A stretch of 64,000 nt of DNA from Flavobacterium okayamense (GCF_019702945.1 NZ_AP024749.1:682001-746000), one strand, 5' to 3'. Positions 22,825 through 32,695 are shown, counted from the first letter of the stretch. Notes: generated from the letters alone by a model not told the origin. Numbers and translations: made by a program.

Positions 22825-24237
22825 ATGAGGAAGTTTATATTACTATTAATCCTAATGGGTGTAAATTTTGGTTTTGCCACAGAGTTTTTTAGTGTTTCAT
22901 TAAACGAAAATGAAAAGCTTGAAGGATCAATGTCTAATAATTTTAGCAATAATGAAAGTTCTCATTTTATAATTATTAGAAACACACAATCAAGTAAATA
23001 TATTGTTAGATCATTTTTAATTAATAATGAGAAAAAAGTAATTCAGTTGGAGGATGCTATTTTTAATGAAATGCCTAATATTCTCTCTCAACATAAAAAT
23101 GAAAACACGTTAACCTTTACTAATTATAGTAAAAGAAACAAAACACTTTTCATAATAGATTTAGATACAAAAACAGGCAAAAAGAGCTTTGATAAAATTG
23201 AAAATATTGAAAATCCAGATTTAATTTTTACTGAATCTAATTTTTCTATAGCAATAAATTTAGATCCTTCCGGAAAAAGTATAACGGTTCAAAAAATAGA
23301 ATCTAGCGCGCTAAAAACAAATAAAACTATTTATGTTCCTGAAGAGTTGATTAAAGAGTTTAAAACTATTGTTAAAAATACTCCTGATGCAATTAATCAA
23401 AATGAATTTGTAAAAAATGGCTCTATAAACCCATTTAAAGCTTATTGTATAAACGAAAATATTTTTTTTACCGACAATTCAAATAGAGAATTTAGTAATG
23501 TTTTTCAATTAAATTCTAACTCACAAAATCCTATTACTAAATACAAATTCAAAACTAATTTTGACAAAGAATTAAAGGATATAAATAGTTATGTAGTAGA
23601 TAACACATTTGTGGTTTTAGGAAGTGGAAAGGAAGATTTTAGTGTTAATGCTTTTAACTTAGATAATCAACAATTTATAAATAAGATTTCCTTTTTAAAT
23701 GACTTAAAAGAAAACTTCAATTCAAATGAATTAGATATTTTTCTTAAAGAAGCCAAAAAATCGATTTTAAAATCGACAATTACTATTAATAAAACTTTAA
23801 ACAACAACTTAAAAGTAAGAATAGATAAAGTTAATAAAAATACTTATCAATACAATTATAACTGGTGGTTTCATACATGGTTTATGCAACAACAACAAAT
23901 AATGATGCAACATATGATGATACATAATCAAATTAGAGCTGGAGGTTTTGGTCCATCAGATAAATTTGATGCTTACTTCGATTTTATATTAAGTCTTAAA
24001 GATGATAAATACCAATCTTTGGAGTTTGTAGTAAATCCAACTGATTTCAAAATTATTACATCCTCTAATGAGGAAACTATATTTAAAAACGTAGATAAAG
24101 AAGCCTTATTAAGCCCTTACGAAGAAAACAACAACTTTAAAGAGTTTTCTTGTGCATTCACCGATACAGAATATCACCTTATCTACTTCAACAAGAAATC
24201 TAAAAAGGTTCATATCGAAGTAAAAAACATAAATTAA
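22825..24237 (+). CDS. Secreted protein of unknown function, 470 aa
   Basis: A signal peptide (residues 1-18, ending GFAT) leads into a long Asn- and Lys-rich, probably beta-sheet protein with no family I recognise. Repeated patterns of the type F.I..LDTKTGK and VVLGSGKEDFSVNAFNLDNQQ suggest a propeller-like fold. Near residues 347-375 there is a striking patch of W, M, Q and H (WWFHTWFMQQQQIMMQHMM). Such a cluster could bind copper or other soft metals, but this is inference. A strong bidirectional terminator follows immediately. Confidence 0.7.
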   Translation: MRKFILLLILMGVNFGFATEFFSVSLNENEKLEGSMSNNFSNNESSHFIIIRNTQSSKYIVRSFLINNEKKVIQLEDAIFNEMPNILSQHKNENTLTFTNYSKRNKTLFIIDLDTKTGKKSFDKIENIENPDLIFTESNFSIAINLDPSGKSITVQKIESSALKTNKTIYVPEELIKEFKTIVKNTPDAINQNEFVKNGSINPFKAYCINENIFFTDNSNREFSNVFQLNSNSQNPITKYKFKTNFDKELKDINSYVVDNTFVVLGSGKEDFSVNAFNLDNQQFINKISFLNDLKENFNSNELDIFLKEAKKSILKSTITINKTLNNNLKVRIDKVNKNTYQYNYNWWFHTWFMQQQQIMMQHMMIHNQIRAGGFGPSDKFDAYFDFILSLKDDKYQSLEFVVNPTDFKIITSSNEETIFKNVDKEALLSPYEENNNFKEFSCAFTDTEYHLIYFNKKSKKVHIEVKNIN

Positions 24238-24239
24238 AC

Positions 24240-24268
24240 AAAAAATCCCGCCAAAAGCGGGATTTTTT
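24240..24268. terminator. Bidirectional terminator
   Basis: The stem AAATCCCGC with loop CAAAA and GCGGGATTT is flanked by A and T runs on both sides. It serves the plus-strand secreted-protein gene and the convergent ALDH gene. Confidence 0.92.
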
Positions 24269-24302
24269 CTATTCTCTATATTCTATTTTCTTTAATCTAA
24301 AG
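24269..24302. repeat. Heptad-period arm G (CTATTCT words)
   Basis: CT recurs at 24269, 24276, 24283, 24290 and 24297, always 7 nt apart, in words CTATTCT, CTATATT, CTATTTT and CTTTAAT. It lies between the terminator hairpin and the ALDH stop codon (24307). It shares TTCTATTCTCTA with arm H at 13147. Confidence 0.65.
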
Positions 24303-24306
24303 AAAA

Positions 24307-25875
24307 TTATAAATCAAACTTAATTCCTTGTGCTAAAGGTAATTGGTCAGAATAGTTAACCGTGTTCGTTTGTCTTCTCATGTAAACTTTCCAAGCATCT
24401 GAACCTGACTCACGTCCACCACCAGTTTCTTTTTCACCACCAAATGCACCACCAATTTCAGCACCAGAAGTTCCAATGTTTACATTGGCAATACCACAAT
24501 CTGAACCGGCAAATGATAAGAATTTTTCAGCTTCTTTCATACTGTTAGTCATGATTGAAGACGATAATCCTTGCGCAACTCCATTTTGAATTTCAATTGC
24601 ATTTTCAACTTCTCCGCTATATTTCATTAAGTATAAAATTGGTGCGAAAGTTTCATGTTGTACAATTTCAAAATGATTTTCAGCTTCGATAATCGCAGGT
24701 TTTACATAACAACCACTTTCGTATCCTTCGCCTTCTAAAACGCCACCTTCAACTAATACTTTTCCACCTTCAGCTTTTGCTTTTTCAATAGCCGATAAAT
24801 ACGTGTTTACTGCATCTTTATCGATAAGTGGACCAACATGGTTTTTCTCATCTAAAGGATTTCCTAATTTAATTTGTTTGTATGCACCAACAATTGCATC
24901 GCGAACTGTATCATAAACTGATTCATGAATAATCAAACGACGCGTTGAAGTACAACGTTGTCCGCAAGTACCTACTGCTCCGAAAACTGCTCCAGGAACA
25001 ACTACTTTTAAATCTGCTGTTGGTGTAATGATAATTGCGTTGTTTCCACCTAATTCTAATAATGATTTTCCGAAACGTTCTGCAACCTTAGCACCTACAA
25101 TTCTACCCATTCTTGTAGAACCTGTAGCTGATACTAAAGGAATACGAGTATCCGTAGTAATCATTTCTCCTACTCTATAATCTCCGTTAACAATACAAGA
25201 AATACCTTCTGGTAAACCGTTTGCTTTTAAGATATCAGCAATTATATTTTGACAAGCTATTGAACATAAAGGTGCTTTTTCTGAAGCTTTCCACACACAA
25301 ACATCACCACAAATCCATGCTAAAGCTGTATTCCAAGACCAAACAGCAACTGGGAAGTTAAATGCAGAAATGATTCCAACAACACCAATTGGGTGCCATT
25401 GCTCACGCATTACGTGACCTGGGCGCTCAGATGGAATTACTTGTCCGTTTAACTGACGAGATAAACCAACTGCAAAATCACAGATGTCAATCATTTCTTG
25501 AACCTCTCCGTAACCTTCTTGTAAAGATTTCCCCATTTCATAAGAAACTAATTTCCCTAGAGGTTCTTTTAATTCTCTTAACTTATTTCCAAACTGACGA
25601 ACAATTTCTCCACGTTGTGGCGCTGGCATAGCTCTGAAAGTTTTAAAAGCTTCAGTTGCTTTTTGCATTACTCTCTCGTAATCTTCCGCAGTTGTCGCTT
25701 TAACTTTTCCAATTAATTGTCCATCTACAGGAGAATAACTTTCGATAATTTCTCCGTTAGAAAACCACTCACTTCCTGTTGAAGTCCCTTCATTTATTTC
25801 TTTTACGCCTAAAACTTGTAATGCTTCTTTCATTCCAAATTGCTCGGCAACTGTTGATTGTGCTATTGTTGACAT
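24307..25875 (-). CDS. ALDH7-like aldehyde dehydrogenase
   Basis: The 522-residue NAD(P)-dependent enzyme has catalytic C308 (GQRCTSTRRL), E275 (LLELGGNN), oxyanion N174 (AFNFPVAVWS) and the NAD-binding stretch VSATGSTRMG. Length and motifs fit the ALDH7 / alpha-aminoadipic or piperideine-6-carboxylate semialdehyde dehydrogenase branch, which oxidises a lysine-derived semialdehyde. The upstream neighbour on the same strand is 3-hydroxyanthranilate dioxygenase of the kynurenine route, so oxidation of an aminomuconate-type semialdehyde is an alternative. An AT-rich gap of 84 nt with TAAATTTG (minus strand, 25918-25911) may hold its own promoter. Confidence 0.9.
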   Translation of the reverse strand: MSTIAQSTVAEQFGMKEALQVLGVKEINEGTSTGSEWFSNGEIIESYSPVDGQLIGKVKATTAEDYERVMQKATEAFKTFRAMPAPQRGEIVRQFGNKLRELKEPLGKLVSYEMGKSLQEGYGEVQEMIDICDFAVGLSRQLNGQVIPSERPGHVMREQWHPIGVVGIISAFNFPVAVWSWNTALAWICGDVCVWKASEKAPLCSIACQNIIADILKANGLPEGISCIVNGDYRVGEMITTDTRIPLVSATGSTRMGRIVGAKVAERFGKSLLELGGNNAIIITPTADLKVVVPGAVFGAVGTCGQRCTSTRRLIIHESVYDTVRDAIVGAYKQIKLGNPLDEKNHVGPLIDKDAVNTYLSAIEKAKAEGGKVLVEGGVLEGEGYESGCYVKPAIIEAENHFEIVQHETFAPILYLMKYSGEVENAIEIQNGVAQGLSSSIMTNSMKEAEKFLSFAGSDCGIANVNIGTSGAEIGGAFGGEKETGGGRESGSDAWKVYMRRQTNTVNYSDQLPLAQGIKFDL

Positions 25876-25959
25876 TTTTAACTTTTTTACGTGTTTTGGT
25901 TAAATTTTTGCAAATTTAAGAATTTAATTTGACTCTTATTTTAAAGATTATGTAATTAA

Positions 25960-26493
25960 TTATTTTGTAAATCTTTTGTCTGATTCCATAATTGTTCCAC
26001 ATTTATCGCAGGTTCTTAATTTTTCTGAACCATAAAAATCTTTAAAGTGTGGCAAAAAGTCTTTTTCTATATCATGCAACTCGAAAAAAACTTCATGCAA
26101 TTTATGATTACAATTATCGCAATACCATAGCAAGCCATCAGTAAACCCTTTTCCTGCTCTTTTTCGTTCAATTACTAAACCTACAGAGCCCTCTGTTCGA
26201 GCTGGCGAATGAGGAACTTTTGCAGGGTGTAAATACATATCTCCTGCCTTTAATTTCATTGCTTTTTTCTTTCCCTTTTCTTGAATAAAAACTGTAATTT
26301 CTCCCTCTAACTGATAAAACAGTTCTTCAGTCTCGTTGTAATGGTAATCTTTTCGGGCATTAGGTCCGCCAACTATCATTACAATGTAGTCCTCAGAATC
26401 TACATATAAGTTTTTATTTCCAACGGGTGGCTGAAGAAGATGTTTGTTTTCTTCAATCCACTTATTCAGATTAAAAGGTTTTGCAATTGCCAT
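25960..26493 (-). CDS. nbaC: 3-hydroxyanthranilate 3,4-dioxygenase
   Basis: This cupin enzyme opens the ring of 3-hydroxyanthranilate in the kynurenine pathway, giving a product that leads to quinolinate (NAD synthesis) or is degraded. Iron ligands H51, E57 and H95 and substrate-binding R47 and R99 are all present (ARKDYHYNETEELFYQ, KVPHSPART). The bacterial C-terminal rubredoxin-like site is intact with C125, C128, C162 and C165. Length (177) is standard. No other kynurenine genes are in the window, so the rest must lie elsewhere. Confidence 0.96.
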   Translation of the reverse strand: MAIAKPFNLNKWIEENKHLLQPPVGNKNLYVDSEDYIVMIVGGPNARKDYHYNETEELFYQLEGEITVFIQEKGKKKAMKLKAGDMYLHPAKVPHSPARTEGSVGLVIERKRAGKGFTDGLLWYCDNCNHKLHEVFFELHDIEKDFLPHFKDFYGSEKLRTCDKCGTIMESDKRFTK

Positions 26494-26527
26494 AAATTAT
26501 ACTTTTTGTAAAGTTACTAAAAAGAAA

Positions 26528-26570
26528 AAAGGTTAGTTGTAATTTTTGTTACGAACTAACCTTTCTATTA
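26528..26570. terminator. Terminator hairpin
   Basis: The stem AAAGGTTAGTT (26528-26538) pairs with AACTAACCTTT (26554-26564) across a 15-nt loop. It lies just after the nuclease-fold gene (minus strand, stop at 26578), with an A run on the far side giving a T run on the minus strand. Confidence 0.8.
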
Positions 26571-26577
26571 ATTTAAA

Positions 26578-27696
26578 TTATTTTGCCTGCTTAATCAAAT
26601 ACACATAAACTGCAAAGTGATCACTATAACCAGGGATACCATTTGAATTACGTTTAGGATAACCTTTCCATTGTCCTTCATTTTGGATTAAATAAGGTTT
26701 AATAAAACGTCCTACTTTCCAATATGTCCACGTAGAAAAATCATTTTTCTCATACTTCTCTTTTCTTACCAAGGGTTCAGAAAGAATTATTTGGTCAAAT
26801 AAATTCCAAGCATCGCGATAGCCAAGGGTTCCTTCTCCATTTTTGTAAAGTTTTTCCATCGGATTATACATTCCAAATGGTTCAATATCTTCTTTATGTG
26901 AAACAGTCCCCACTTCTTTTTTAACACTTTTATTAACTGGATCGTCATTCAAGTCGCCCATAGTGATAATATTAGCATTAGGATTTAACTTGTATAAAGA
27001 ATCAATAATTTTTCTATTTAGTTTTCCTGCAGCTTCACGATAAGGACTACTTCTTTTTTCTCCGCCTGAACGTGATGGCCAGTGATTAACAATAAAGCTA
27101 ATTTCTTCACCATCAAGTAAACCAGTAACTAATAATTGGTCACGCGTATAAACTCTATTTGAACCTTCTTCAGCTATTGATTTGTCGTCAGTATCAATAT
27201 CGTCCTCTTTTTTAGACTTTTTATTGTCCAACATATCTTTACTAATCATTAAAGGAATATTAGTATAGCTTGTTGGAGTAAAATATTTAGATTGGTATAA
27301 AAACCCAGTATCGATACCTCTTTTATCTGGAGAATCAAAATGGATGATACTATATCCTAAGTTTGCTAATTTTGGATGATTTACTAAATCTTCAAGCACT
27401 CTTCTATTCTCAATTTCACAAGTACCAATTACAACTGGCGGATTCTTTTGCATATCACTAGTACCCAATTCAGAAATCACTCTAGCTAAATTGTCTAATT
27501 TTTTGTTATAGTTTTTTGAAGTCCAACCTCTTGAAGGAGTATATTCCTCATCATAATTTACAGGATCTTTTATAGTATCAAATAAATTTTCAAAATTGTA
27601 AAAAGCGACTGTGTGTAGCTTAAATTGTTTTTGTTGAGCTATTGAATTAATCGCAATAAAAGTGGCCAAAAACAGGCATAATTGTTTAAATTTCAT
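26578..27696 (-). CDS. Secreted endonuclease/exonuclease/phosphatase family protein
   Basis: A signal peptide (residues 1-20, ending NSIAQQ) precedes an EEP-fold domain: VAFYNFENLFDT (metal-binding N and E), IGTCEIENRRVLEDL, FIVNHWPSRSGG (catalytic H), NIITMGDLNDDP and C-terminal GYSDHFAVYV. This fold cleaves phosphodiesters in nucleic acids, lipids or sugar phosphates. The divergent genes encode a SusC-like receptor and two lipoproteins, one with a DUF5689 domain that in related bacteria neighbours nucleases. An extracellular nucleic-acid or phosphate-acquisition role is therefore plausible but unproven. A minus-strand TAACTTTG at 27749-27742 may be its -7 box. Confidence 0.9.
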   Translation of the reverse strand: MKFKQLCLFLATFIAINSIAQQKQFKLHTVAFYNFENLFDTIKDPVNYDEEYTPSRGWTSKNYNKKLDNLARVISELGTSDMQKNPPVVIGTCEIENRRVLEDLVNHPKLANLGYSIIHFDSPDKRGIDTGFLYQSKYFTPTSYTNIPLMISKDMLDNKKSKKEDDIDTDDKSIAEEGSNRVYTRDQLLVTGLLDGEEISFIVNHWPSRSGGEKRSSPYREAAGKLNRKIIDSLYKLNPNANIITMGDLNDDPVNKSVKKEVGTVSHKEDIEPFGMYNPMEKLYKNGEGTLGYRDAWNLFDQIILSEPLVRKEKYEKNDFSTWTYWKVGRFIKPYLIQNEGQWKGYPKRNSNGIPGYSDHFAVYVYLIKQAK

Positions 27697-27835
27697 AATT
27701 AGAATGTTATGTTATTGTCAATTTTAAAACAAATTGGGTGCCAAAGTTATTAAATTATGTCAAAAGTTGTACATTTGTGGGCTGTTAAGTTTTTAACGCT
27801 TAACCTTTAAATTATTATTAATTATAACTTAGTTT

Positions 27836-30622
27836 ATGAAAAAACTTTTATTTAGTGCTGTTTTGTGCTTATTAGGCTTTATTATGCATGCACAACAAAA
27901 CCCTGCTCTAAAAGGTAAAGTAGTTGATTCTAAATCACAAAAACCACTACAAAATGTTGTTGCTACATTAGTTAGTACAAACGTTTCTGTTGTATCTGGT
28001 GTAGATGGTACTTTTGTTTTTCAAACTTTACCAAGTAATGAACCTGTTTTAGAAATTTCTACTACTGGTTACAAAACACAAACATTTGTTCTAGAGCCTG
28101 TTGAAGGAGAAACTTTAGATTTAGGTGTAATTGCTCTTGAAGAAGATATTACTTCTGAACTACAATTAAGTTTAGTAACAATTACAGAAAATGATTTAGG
28201 AGATGAAAATACTGGTTCTGAAAGTACTTCAGGATTATTACAAGCTTCTAGAGATACATACCAACAAGCTGCTGCCTTTAACTGGGGACAAGCTCGTTTT
28301 AGAATTCGTGGTTTAGATAATCAATATGGTACTACAATGATTAATGGTATCGTAATGAATAAATTATATGATGGTAGACCACAATGGAGTAACTGGGGAG
28401 GATTAAATGATGCTACTCGTAATCAAGAATTTACTATGGGTTCTGCTCCTTCAGATTATACTTTTGGGGGCATTTTAGGTACTCAAGAGATTAACACTCG
28501 TGCTTCACATTATAGACCAGGAACACGTTTAACTTTCTCTGGAACAAATACAAACTACAGTTGGAGAGCAATGGCTACTCACGCTTCTGGTTTGAATAAA
28601 AAAGGATGGGCTTTTGTAGTTTCTGCTTCAAGAAGATGGGCACAAGAAGGTCATTTCGAAGGAACAGATTATAGTGCAAATTCACTTTTTGCTTCAATTG
28701 AAAAGAAATTTAATGATAAGCACAGCTTAAACTTTACATCAATTTATGCTGAAAACAGTAGAGGTAAATCTTCTCCAAACACTAAAGAAGTTACCGATAT
28801 TATGGGTATAAAATACAACTCTTATTGGGGTTGGCAAGATGGTCAAAAACGTAATTCAAGAGATAAAGATATTGCTGAGCCAATTAACATGTTATCGCAT
28901 TATTGGAAAATTAGTGAAAAAACTTCATTAAATACTAATGTTGCCTATCAAACTGGATCAATTGGAAATTCTAGAATTGATTTCCAAAATGCAAACAATC
29001 CTGATCCTACATATTATAGAAACTTACCTAGTTACTATTTAAATCAATTTTCTGGTGATACTTGGACTCCAGATTATGTAGGTGCTGCTAACGCATTAAC
29101 TTATTTTGAAGCAAACCCTCAAATAAACTGGAATGCAATGTATGTTGCAAATCAAAATTCTTCAACTCCTGGAAGAAGTGTATATGTTTTATATGAAGAT
29201 AGAACTGATGATACTCAATGGAGTGCAAATTCAATATTAAATTCTAGTTTGTCTGATAATATTTCAATGAATGCTGGCGCTAGTTTCAAAAGACTAAAAT
29301 CACATAATTTTCAAAACTTACTAGACTTAATGGGTGGTCAGTTTTTCTCTGACATTGATCCATTCTTCATAGGAGATACTTCTCAATCTGATTTAAATAA
29401 TCCTGATCGACAAGTTGTTGAAGGAGATACTTATGGTTATAATTATAATTTATATGCTACTGTATTTGATGGTTTCACTCAATTTAAATTCAATTACAAG
29501 AAAATTAATGCATATTTAGCACAAAGTTTCTCTAGAACTGAATACCAAAGAGAAGGTTTATATAGAAACGGAATTTATGCAAATAATTCTTACGGTAAGA
29601 GCGATAAAGTTACTTATGAAAACTTTGGTTTTAAAGGTGGTTTAACTTACAGAATCAACGGAAGACACATGTTAGACTTTAATGGTTTATACATGACAAA
29701 AGCACCTATTATGAGAAATGTTTTCTCTAATGCTAGATTAAACAATAATATCACTCCAAATTTAACAGACGAAAATATTATAGCTACCGATGCAAGTTAT
29801 ATTATTAAAGCTCCTAAATTTAAAGCTCGTTTAACAGGTTTCTTTAATAAGATACAAAACAGTTCAGAAATTTCTTTCTATTATGCTGAAAGTATCGGAG
29901 ATGCTGATGGTGAAGAAGATTCATTTGTTAGTGAAATTGTTACTGGTTTAGATAAACAATCTTTAGGGGGAGAATTAGGATTAGAATATCAAATTACTTC
30001 TACAATTAAAGTTAATGCTTCTGCTTCATATGGTCAATACATTTATTCAGATAATGCTAAACTTATAACTAACGATGATAATAGAGCAGCTGCAGGTCTT
30101 AATCCACTTCGTGATTTTGGAACTGTTTATATTAAAGATTATCGTCAACCAGGAATGCCACAACAAGCCTATTCATTTGGTTTAGAATATCGTGATCCAC
30201 ATTTCTGGTGGGTAGGAGCAAATATTAATTATCTTGCAGATAGTTATGTGGATGTTTCAAGTATTTTAAGAACAGATAACTTCACGATTGATCCTTCAAC
30301 AGGAGTAAATTATGATGGTGCAACTGAGTCTTCAGTGAGAGATATATTAAGACAAGAAAAATTTGATAGCTTTATGTTATTGAACTTAATTGGTGGTAAA
30401 TCATGGAGAATTAGCTCGAAAAACAGAAATACTTTTGGATTCTTTGCTTCAATAAATAATTTATTGGATGTTGAATATATTACTGGAGGTTTCGAACAAT
30501 CTAGAAAAGCAACTTATCCTGATTTAGCAAACGACCAAATAAATGGAACGCCATCATTCGGTTCAAAATATTTCTATGGTTATGGAAGAACATATTTTGT
30601 TAACTTCTATATTAATTTCTAA
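27836..30622 (+). CDS. TonB-dependent outer-membrane receptor with CarboxypepD_reg-like N-terminus
   Basis: The 928-residue protein has a signal peptide (ends MHAQ), a carboxypeptidase-regulatory-like domain (about 22-110: LKGKVVDSKSQKPLQNVVATL), a plug (about 115-240, with RIRGLDNQYGTTMINGI) and a long 22-strand-type barrel ending FYINF. It is the SusC-type uptake channel of a small gene cluster; the two lipoprotein genes follow after 11 and 3 nt. No SusD gene is present, so the lipoproteins may take the capture role. A TACATTTG -7-like box at 27770-27777 lies upstream. The substrate is not known; see the divergent nuclease. Confidence 0.93.
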   Translation: MKKLLFSAVLCLLGFIMHAQQNPALKGKVVDSKSQKPLQNVVATLVSTNVSVVSGVDGTFVFQTLPSNEPVLEISTTGYKTQTFVLEPVEGETLDLGVIALEEDITSELQLSLVTITENDLGDENTGSESTSGLLQASRDTYQQAAAFNWGQARFRIRGLDNQYGTTMINGIVMNKLYDGRPQWSNWGGLNDATRNQEFTMGSAPSDYTFGGILGTQEINTRASHYRPGTRLTFSGTNTNYSWRAMATHASGLNKKGWAFVVSASRRWAQEGHFEGTDYSANSLFASIEKKFNDKHSLNFTSIYAENSRGKSSPNTKEVTDIMGIKYNSYWGWQDGQKRNSRDKDIAEPINMLSHYWKISEKTSLNTNVAYQTGSIGNSRIDFQNANNPDPTYYRNLPSYYLNQFSGDTWTPDYVGAANALTYFEANPQINWNAMYVANQNSSTPGRSVYVLYEDRTDDTQWSANSILNSSLSDNISMNAGASFKRLKSHNFQNLLDLMGGQFFSDIDPFFIGDTSQSDLNNPDRQVVEGDTYGYNYNLYATVFDGFTQFKFNYKKINAYLAQSFSRTEYQREGLYRNGIYANNSYGKSDKVTYENFGFKGGLTYRINGRHMLDFNGLYMTKAPIMRNVFSNARLNNNITPNLTDENIIATDASYIIKAPKFKARLTGFFNKIQNSSEISFYYAESIGDADGEEDSFVSEIVTGLDKQSLGGELGLEYQITSTIKVNASASYGQYIYSDNAKLITNDDNRAAAGLNPLRDFGTVYIKDYRQPGMPQQAYSFGLEYRDPHFWWVGANINYLADSYVDVSSILRTDNFTIDPSTGVNYDGATESSVRDILRQEKFDSFMLLNLIGGKSWRISSKNRNTFGFFASINNLLDVEYITGGFEQSRKATYPDLANDQINGTPSFGSKYFYGYGRTYFVNFYINF

Positions 30623-30633
30623 AAAATTGCTTT

Positions 30634-31272
30634 ATGAAAAAAATAGTTAAAACTTTAATCATTACCATGTCTTCAGCACTTGTGTTAACAAGTTGTGTTA
30701 AAGATGATGATTATGCAATTCCAACACTTAGAGAAGTTTTCTTTTTAGAAAACTTTGAGAGCATCCCAGATGCAAATACTGGAAACAATCAATTTATATC
30801 GCTTACTGGTTGGTCTAATGTTTCTTTAAATAGTGGAAGTGAATTATGGGAAGCAAGAATGTTTGACGGTGAAAAATATGCTCAACTTTCAGCATTTGGG
30901 ACAGGTGAGCCAAACATGGATACATGGTTAATATCACCAGCTATAAACCTAGATAATACTTCAAATGAAGCATTTTCATTTAGTTATAAGGCTGCATATT
31001 ATAATGGTCAAGCGGTATCTGCTTTAATATCTACAGACTATGATGGAAGTGGAACTATTACAGCAGTAAATAATGCAACATGGACAGATCTTGATGTTAC
31101 ATTATCTGATTATTTAACTTCAGGATATCCAAGTAACTTTTCAAACTCTGGGGCTCTTGATATTTCTGGTTATAATGGTGATGTTTATATTGCTTTAAGA
31201 TACGTAGGTGGTTCATCTGGTGTTACTACTACATACCAAATTGATAATTTTAAATTATTTGAAAATAATTAA
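30634..31272 (+). CDS. Surface lipoprotein with choice-of-anchor-J-like domain
   Basis: A lipobox (VLTSC, C21) is followed by one beta-sandwich domain: FLENFESIPDANTG, LWEARMFDGEKYAQLSAFG, MDTWLISPAINLD and a C-terminal VTTTYQIDNFKLF. This is the pattern of choice-of-anchor J / DUF5017-like domains found in Bacteroidota surface proteins, often binding polymers. The same domain is repeated at the C-terminus of the next protein. The gene lies 11 nt after the TonB receptor gene, and the product is probably its surface partner. Confidence 0.85.
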   Translation: MKKIVKTLIITMSSALVLTSCVKDDDYAIPTLREVFFLENFESIPDANTGNNQFISLTGWSNVSLNSGSELWEARMFDGEKYAQLSAFGTGEPNMDTWLISPAINLDNTSNEAFSFSYKAAYYNGQAVSALISTDYDGSGTITAVNNATWTDLDVTLSDYLTSGYPSNFSNSGALDISGYNGDVYIALRYVGGSSGVTTTYQIDNFKLFENN

Positions 31273-31275
31273 GCT

Positions 31276-32646
31276 ATGAAAAACATAAAATTATTATTAT
31301 CGACTGCTATTCTTACATCTCTTACTGCATGTGTGAATGGCGATGACTACAACACTCCAGATTTAACTGGAGAGTGTGTAACAATGACAAGCACAATTGA
31401 TGTACAAGACGTTACTTCTGTCGCTTCATCAACTCCTACTCAATATATATCTAATGATGTAATTGAGGCATATGTTACTTCAAGTGATGAAGGAGGAAAT
31501 TTTTACAAATCAATTTCATTGGTTTCAACTGATGAGCAACAAGGTTTCACTATTCCTGTTGATTCATATAATTTATATACAAAATTTGAGCCAGGAAGAT
31601 TAGTTTATATTAATATGGAAAATTTATACTATGCATATGATTCTCAAACGAGTTCATATGAAATAGGAAATTTATACGAAGGAACTCAAATTGGTAGACT
31701 TTCAGGTGTTGAGTTTGAAAATATTATCTTAAGAAGTTGTACTAAGGTTGATGAAGAGGATATAATGGTTTCAAATATGAGTATCAATGACATTACTGCA
31801 AATAATTCTTATATGCATAAATTAATTGAATTGGACAATGTTCAATTTACGGATGCATCACTAGGAATGACATATTATGATACGGATTTAAATAGTTTTG
31901 GTGGTGCTACAAATCATGAAATAACTGATGAGTTTGGAAATACTATTATAGTTCGCGTAAGTGAATTTGCAACTTTTGCTGGAAATGAAATTCCTTCAGG
32001 AAGTGGTAAAATAAGAGGTGTTTTAACCAAATATAACAGTGATTTCCAATTTATGGTTCGTACTTTAAACGATATTGATTTAAACAATACGAGAATGGAT
32101 ATCGATTTTTACCCTCCTCTAGTAGGAAGTTCAGTGTCATATGTTAGTACTCTAAATGAACCTTTTACTTCTTATAGTACAAACACTCAGAATTTCCCAG
32201 CATATATTAATGACGCAGCTATTGGTAGTAGATATTGGCAAGTAAGGGCATTTAGTGGTAATCAATATATTCAAATGTCCTCTTTTGGTGGTACTCCAGA
32301 AGAAAACCGTTCTTTGTTTATTGTACCTGTTGATATGACTGCAGCAAGCACTCTTTCATTTAAAACTAAAGCTGGTTTTAACAATGGTGCTCCTCTAAAG
32401 GTATATTATTCAACCGATTATGTTATCGGAACCCAAATTACTACAGCTACTTTAGTTGATATTACTTCAAATTTCACTATTGATGCTGGCCCAACAAGTG
32501 GATATTCTACTAATTTTGTAAATAGTGGAGTTTATAATATCCCAGCTGGAATAACTGGAAATGGTGTATTTATTTTTGAATATACTGGAAATGGTAATGG
32601 TGGAGTTACTACAACAATGCAAATTGATGATATTTTAATCAATTAA
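31276..32646 (+). CDS. DUF5689 lipoprotein with C-terminal choice-of-anchor-J-like domain
   Basis: The lipobox LTSLTAC (C19) leads to a DUF5689 region (about 30-270) with ISNDVIEAYVTSSDEGGNFYKS, an OB-fold-like pattern, and GSGKIRGVLTKYNSDFQFMVR. A C-terminal domain (about 290-456) repeats that of the preceding lipoprotein (YWQVRAFSGNQYIQMSSFGG, VTTTMQIDDILIN). DUF5689 proteins are typically encoded beside TonB receptors and EEP-fold nucleases, as here. OB folds often bind nucleic acid, so capture of nucleic acid at the surface is a reasonable guess. Confidence 0.87.
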   Translation: MKNIKLLLSTAILTSLTACVNGDDYNTPDLTGECVTMTSTIDVQDVTSVASSTPTQYISNDVIEAYVTSSDEGGNFYKSISLVSTDEQQGFTIPVDSYNLYTKFEPGRLVYINMENLYYAYDSQTSSYEIGNLYEGTQIGRLSGVEFENIILRSCTKVDEEDIMVSNMSINDITANNSYMHKLIELDNVQFTDASLGMTYYDTDLNSFGGATNHEITDEFGNTIIVRVSEFATFAGNEIPSGSGKIRGVLTKYNSDFQFMVRTLNDIDLNNTRMDIDFYPPLVGSSVSYVSTLNEPFTSYSTNTQNFPAYINDAAIGSRYWQVRAFSGNQYIQMSSFGGTPEENRSLFIVPVDMTAASTLSFKTKAGFNNGAPLKVYYSTDYVIGTQITTATLVDITSNFTIDAGPTSGYSTNFVNSGVYNIPAGITGNGVFIFEYTGNGNGGVTTTMQIDDILIN

Positions 32647-32662
32647 TGTATATAATTAAAAT

Positions 32663-32695
32663 AAAAAAACGCCTTCAGATTGAGGGCGTTTTTTT
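32663..32695 (+). terminator. Rho-independent terminator after the receptor cluster
   Basis: AAAAAAACGCC and GGCGTTTTTTT enclose an 11-nt loop, 17 nt after the DUF5689 lipoprotein stop codon. Confidence 0.92.
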
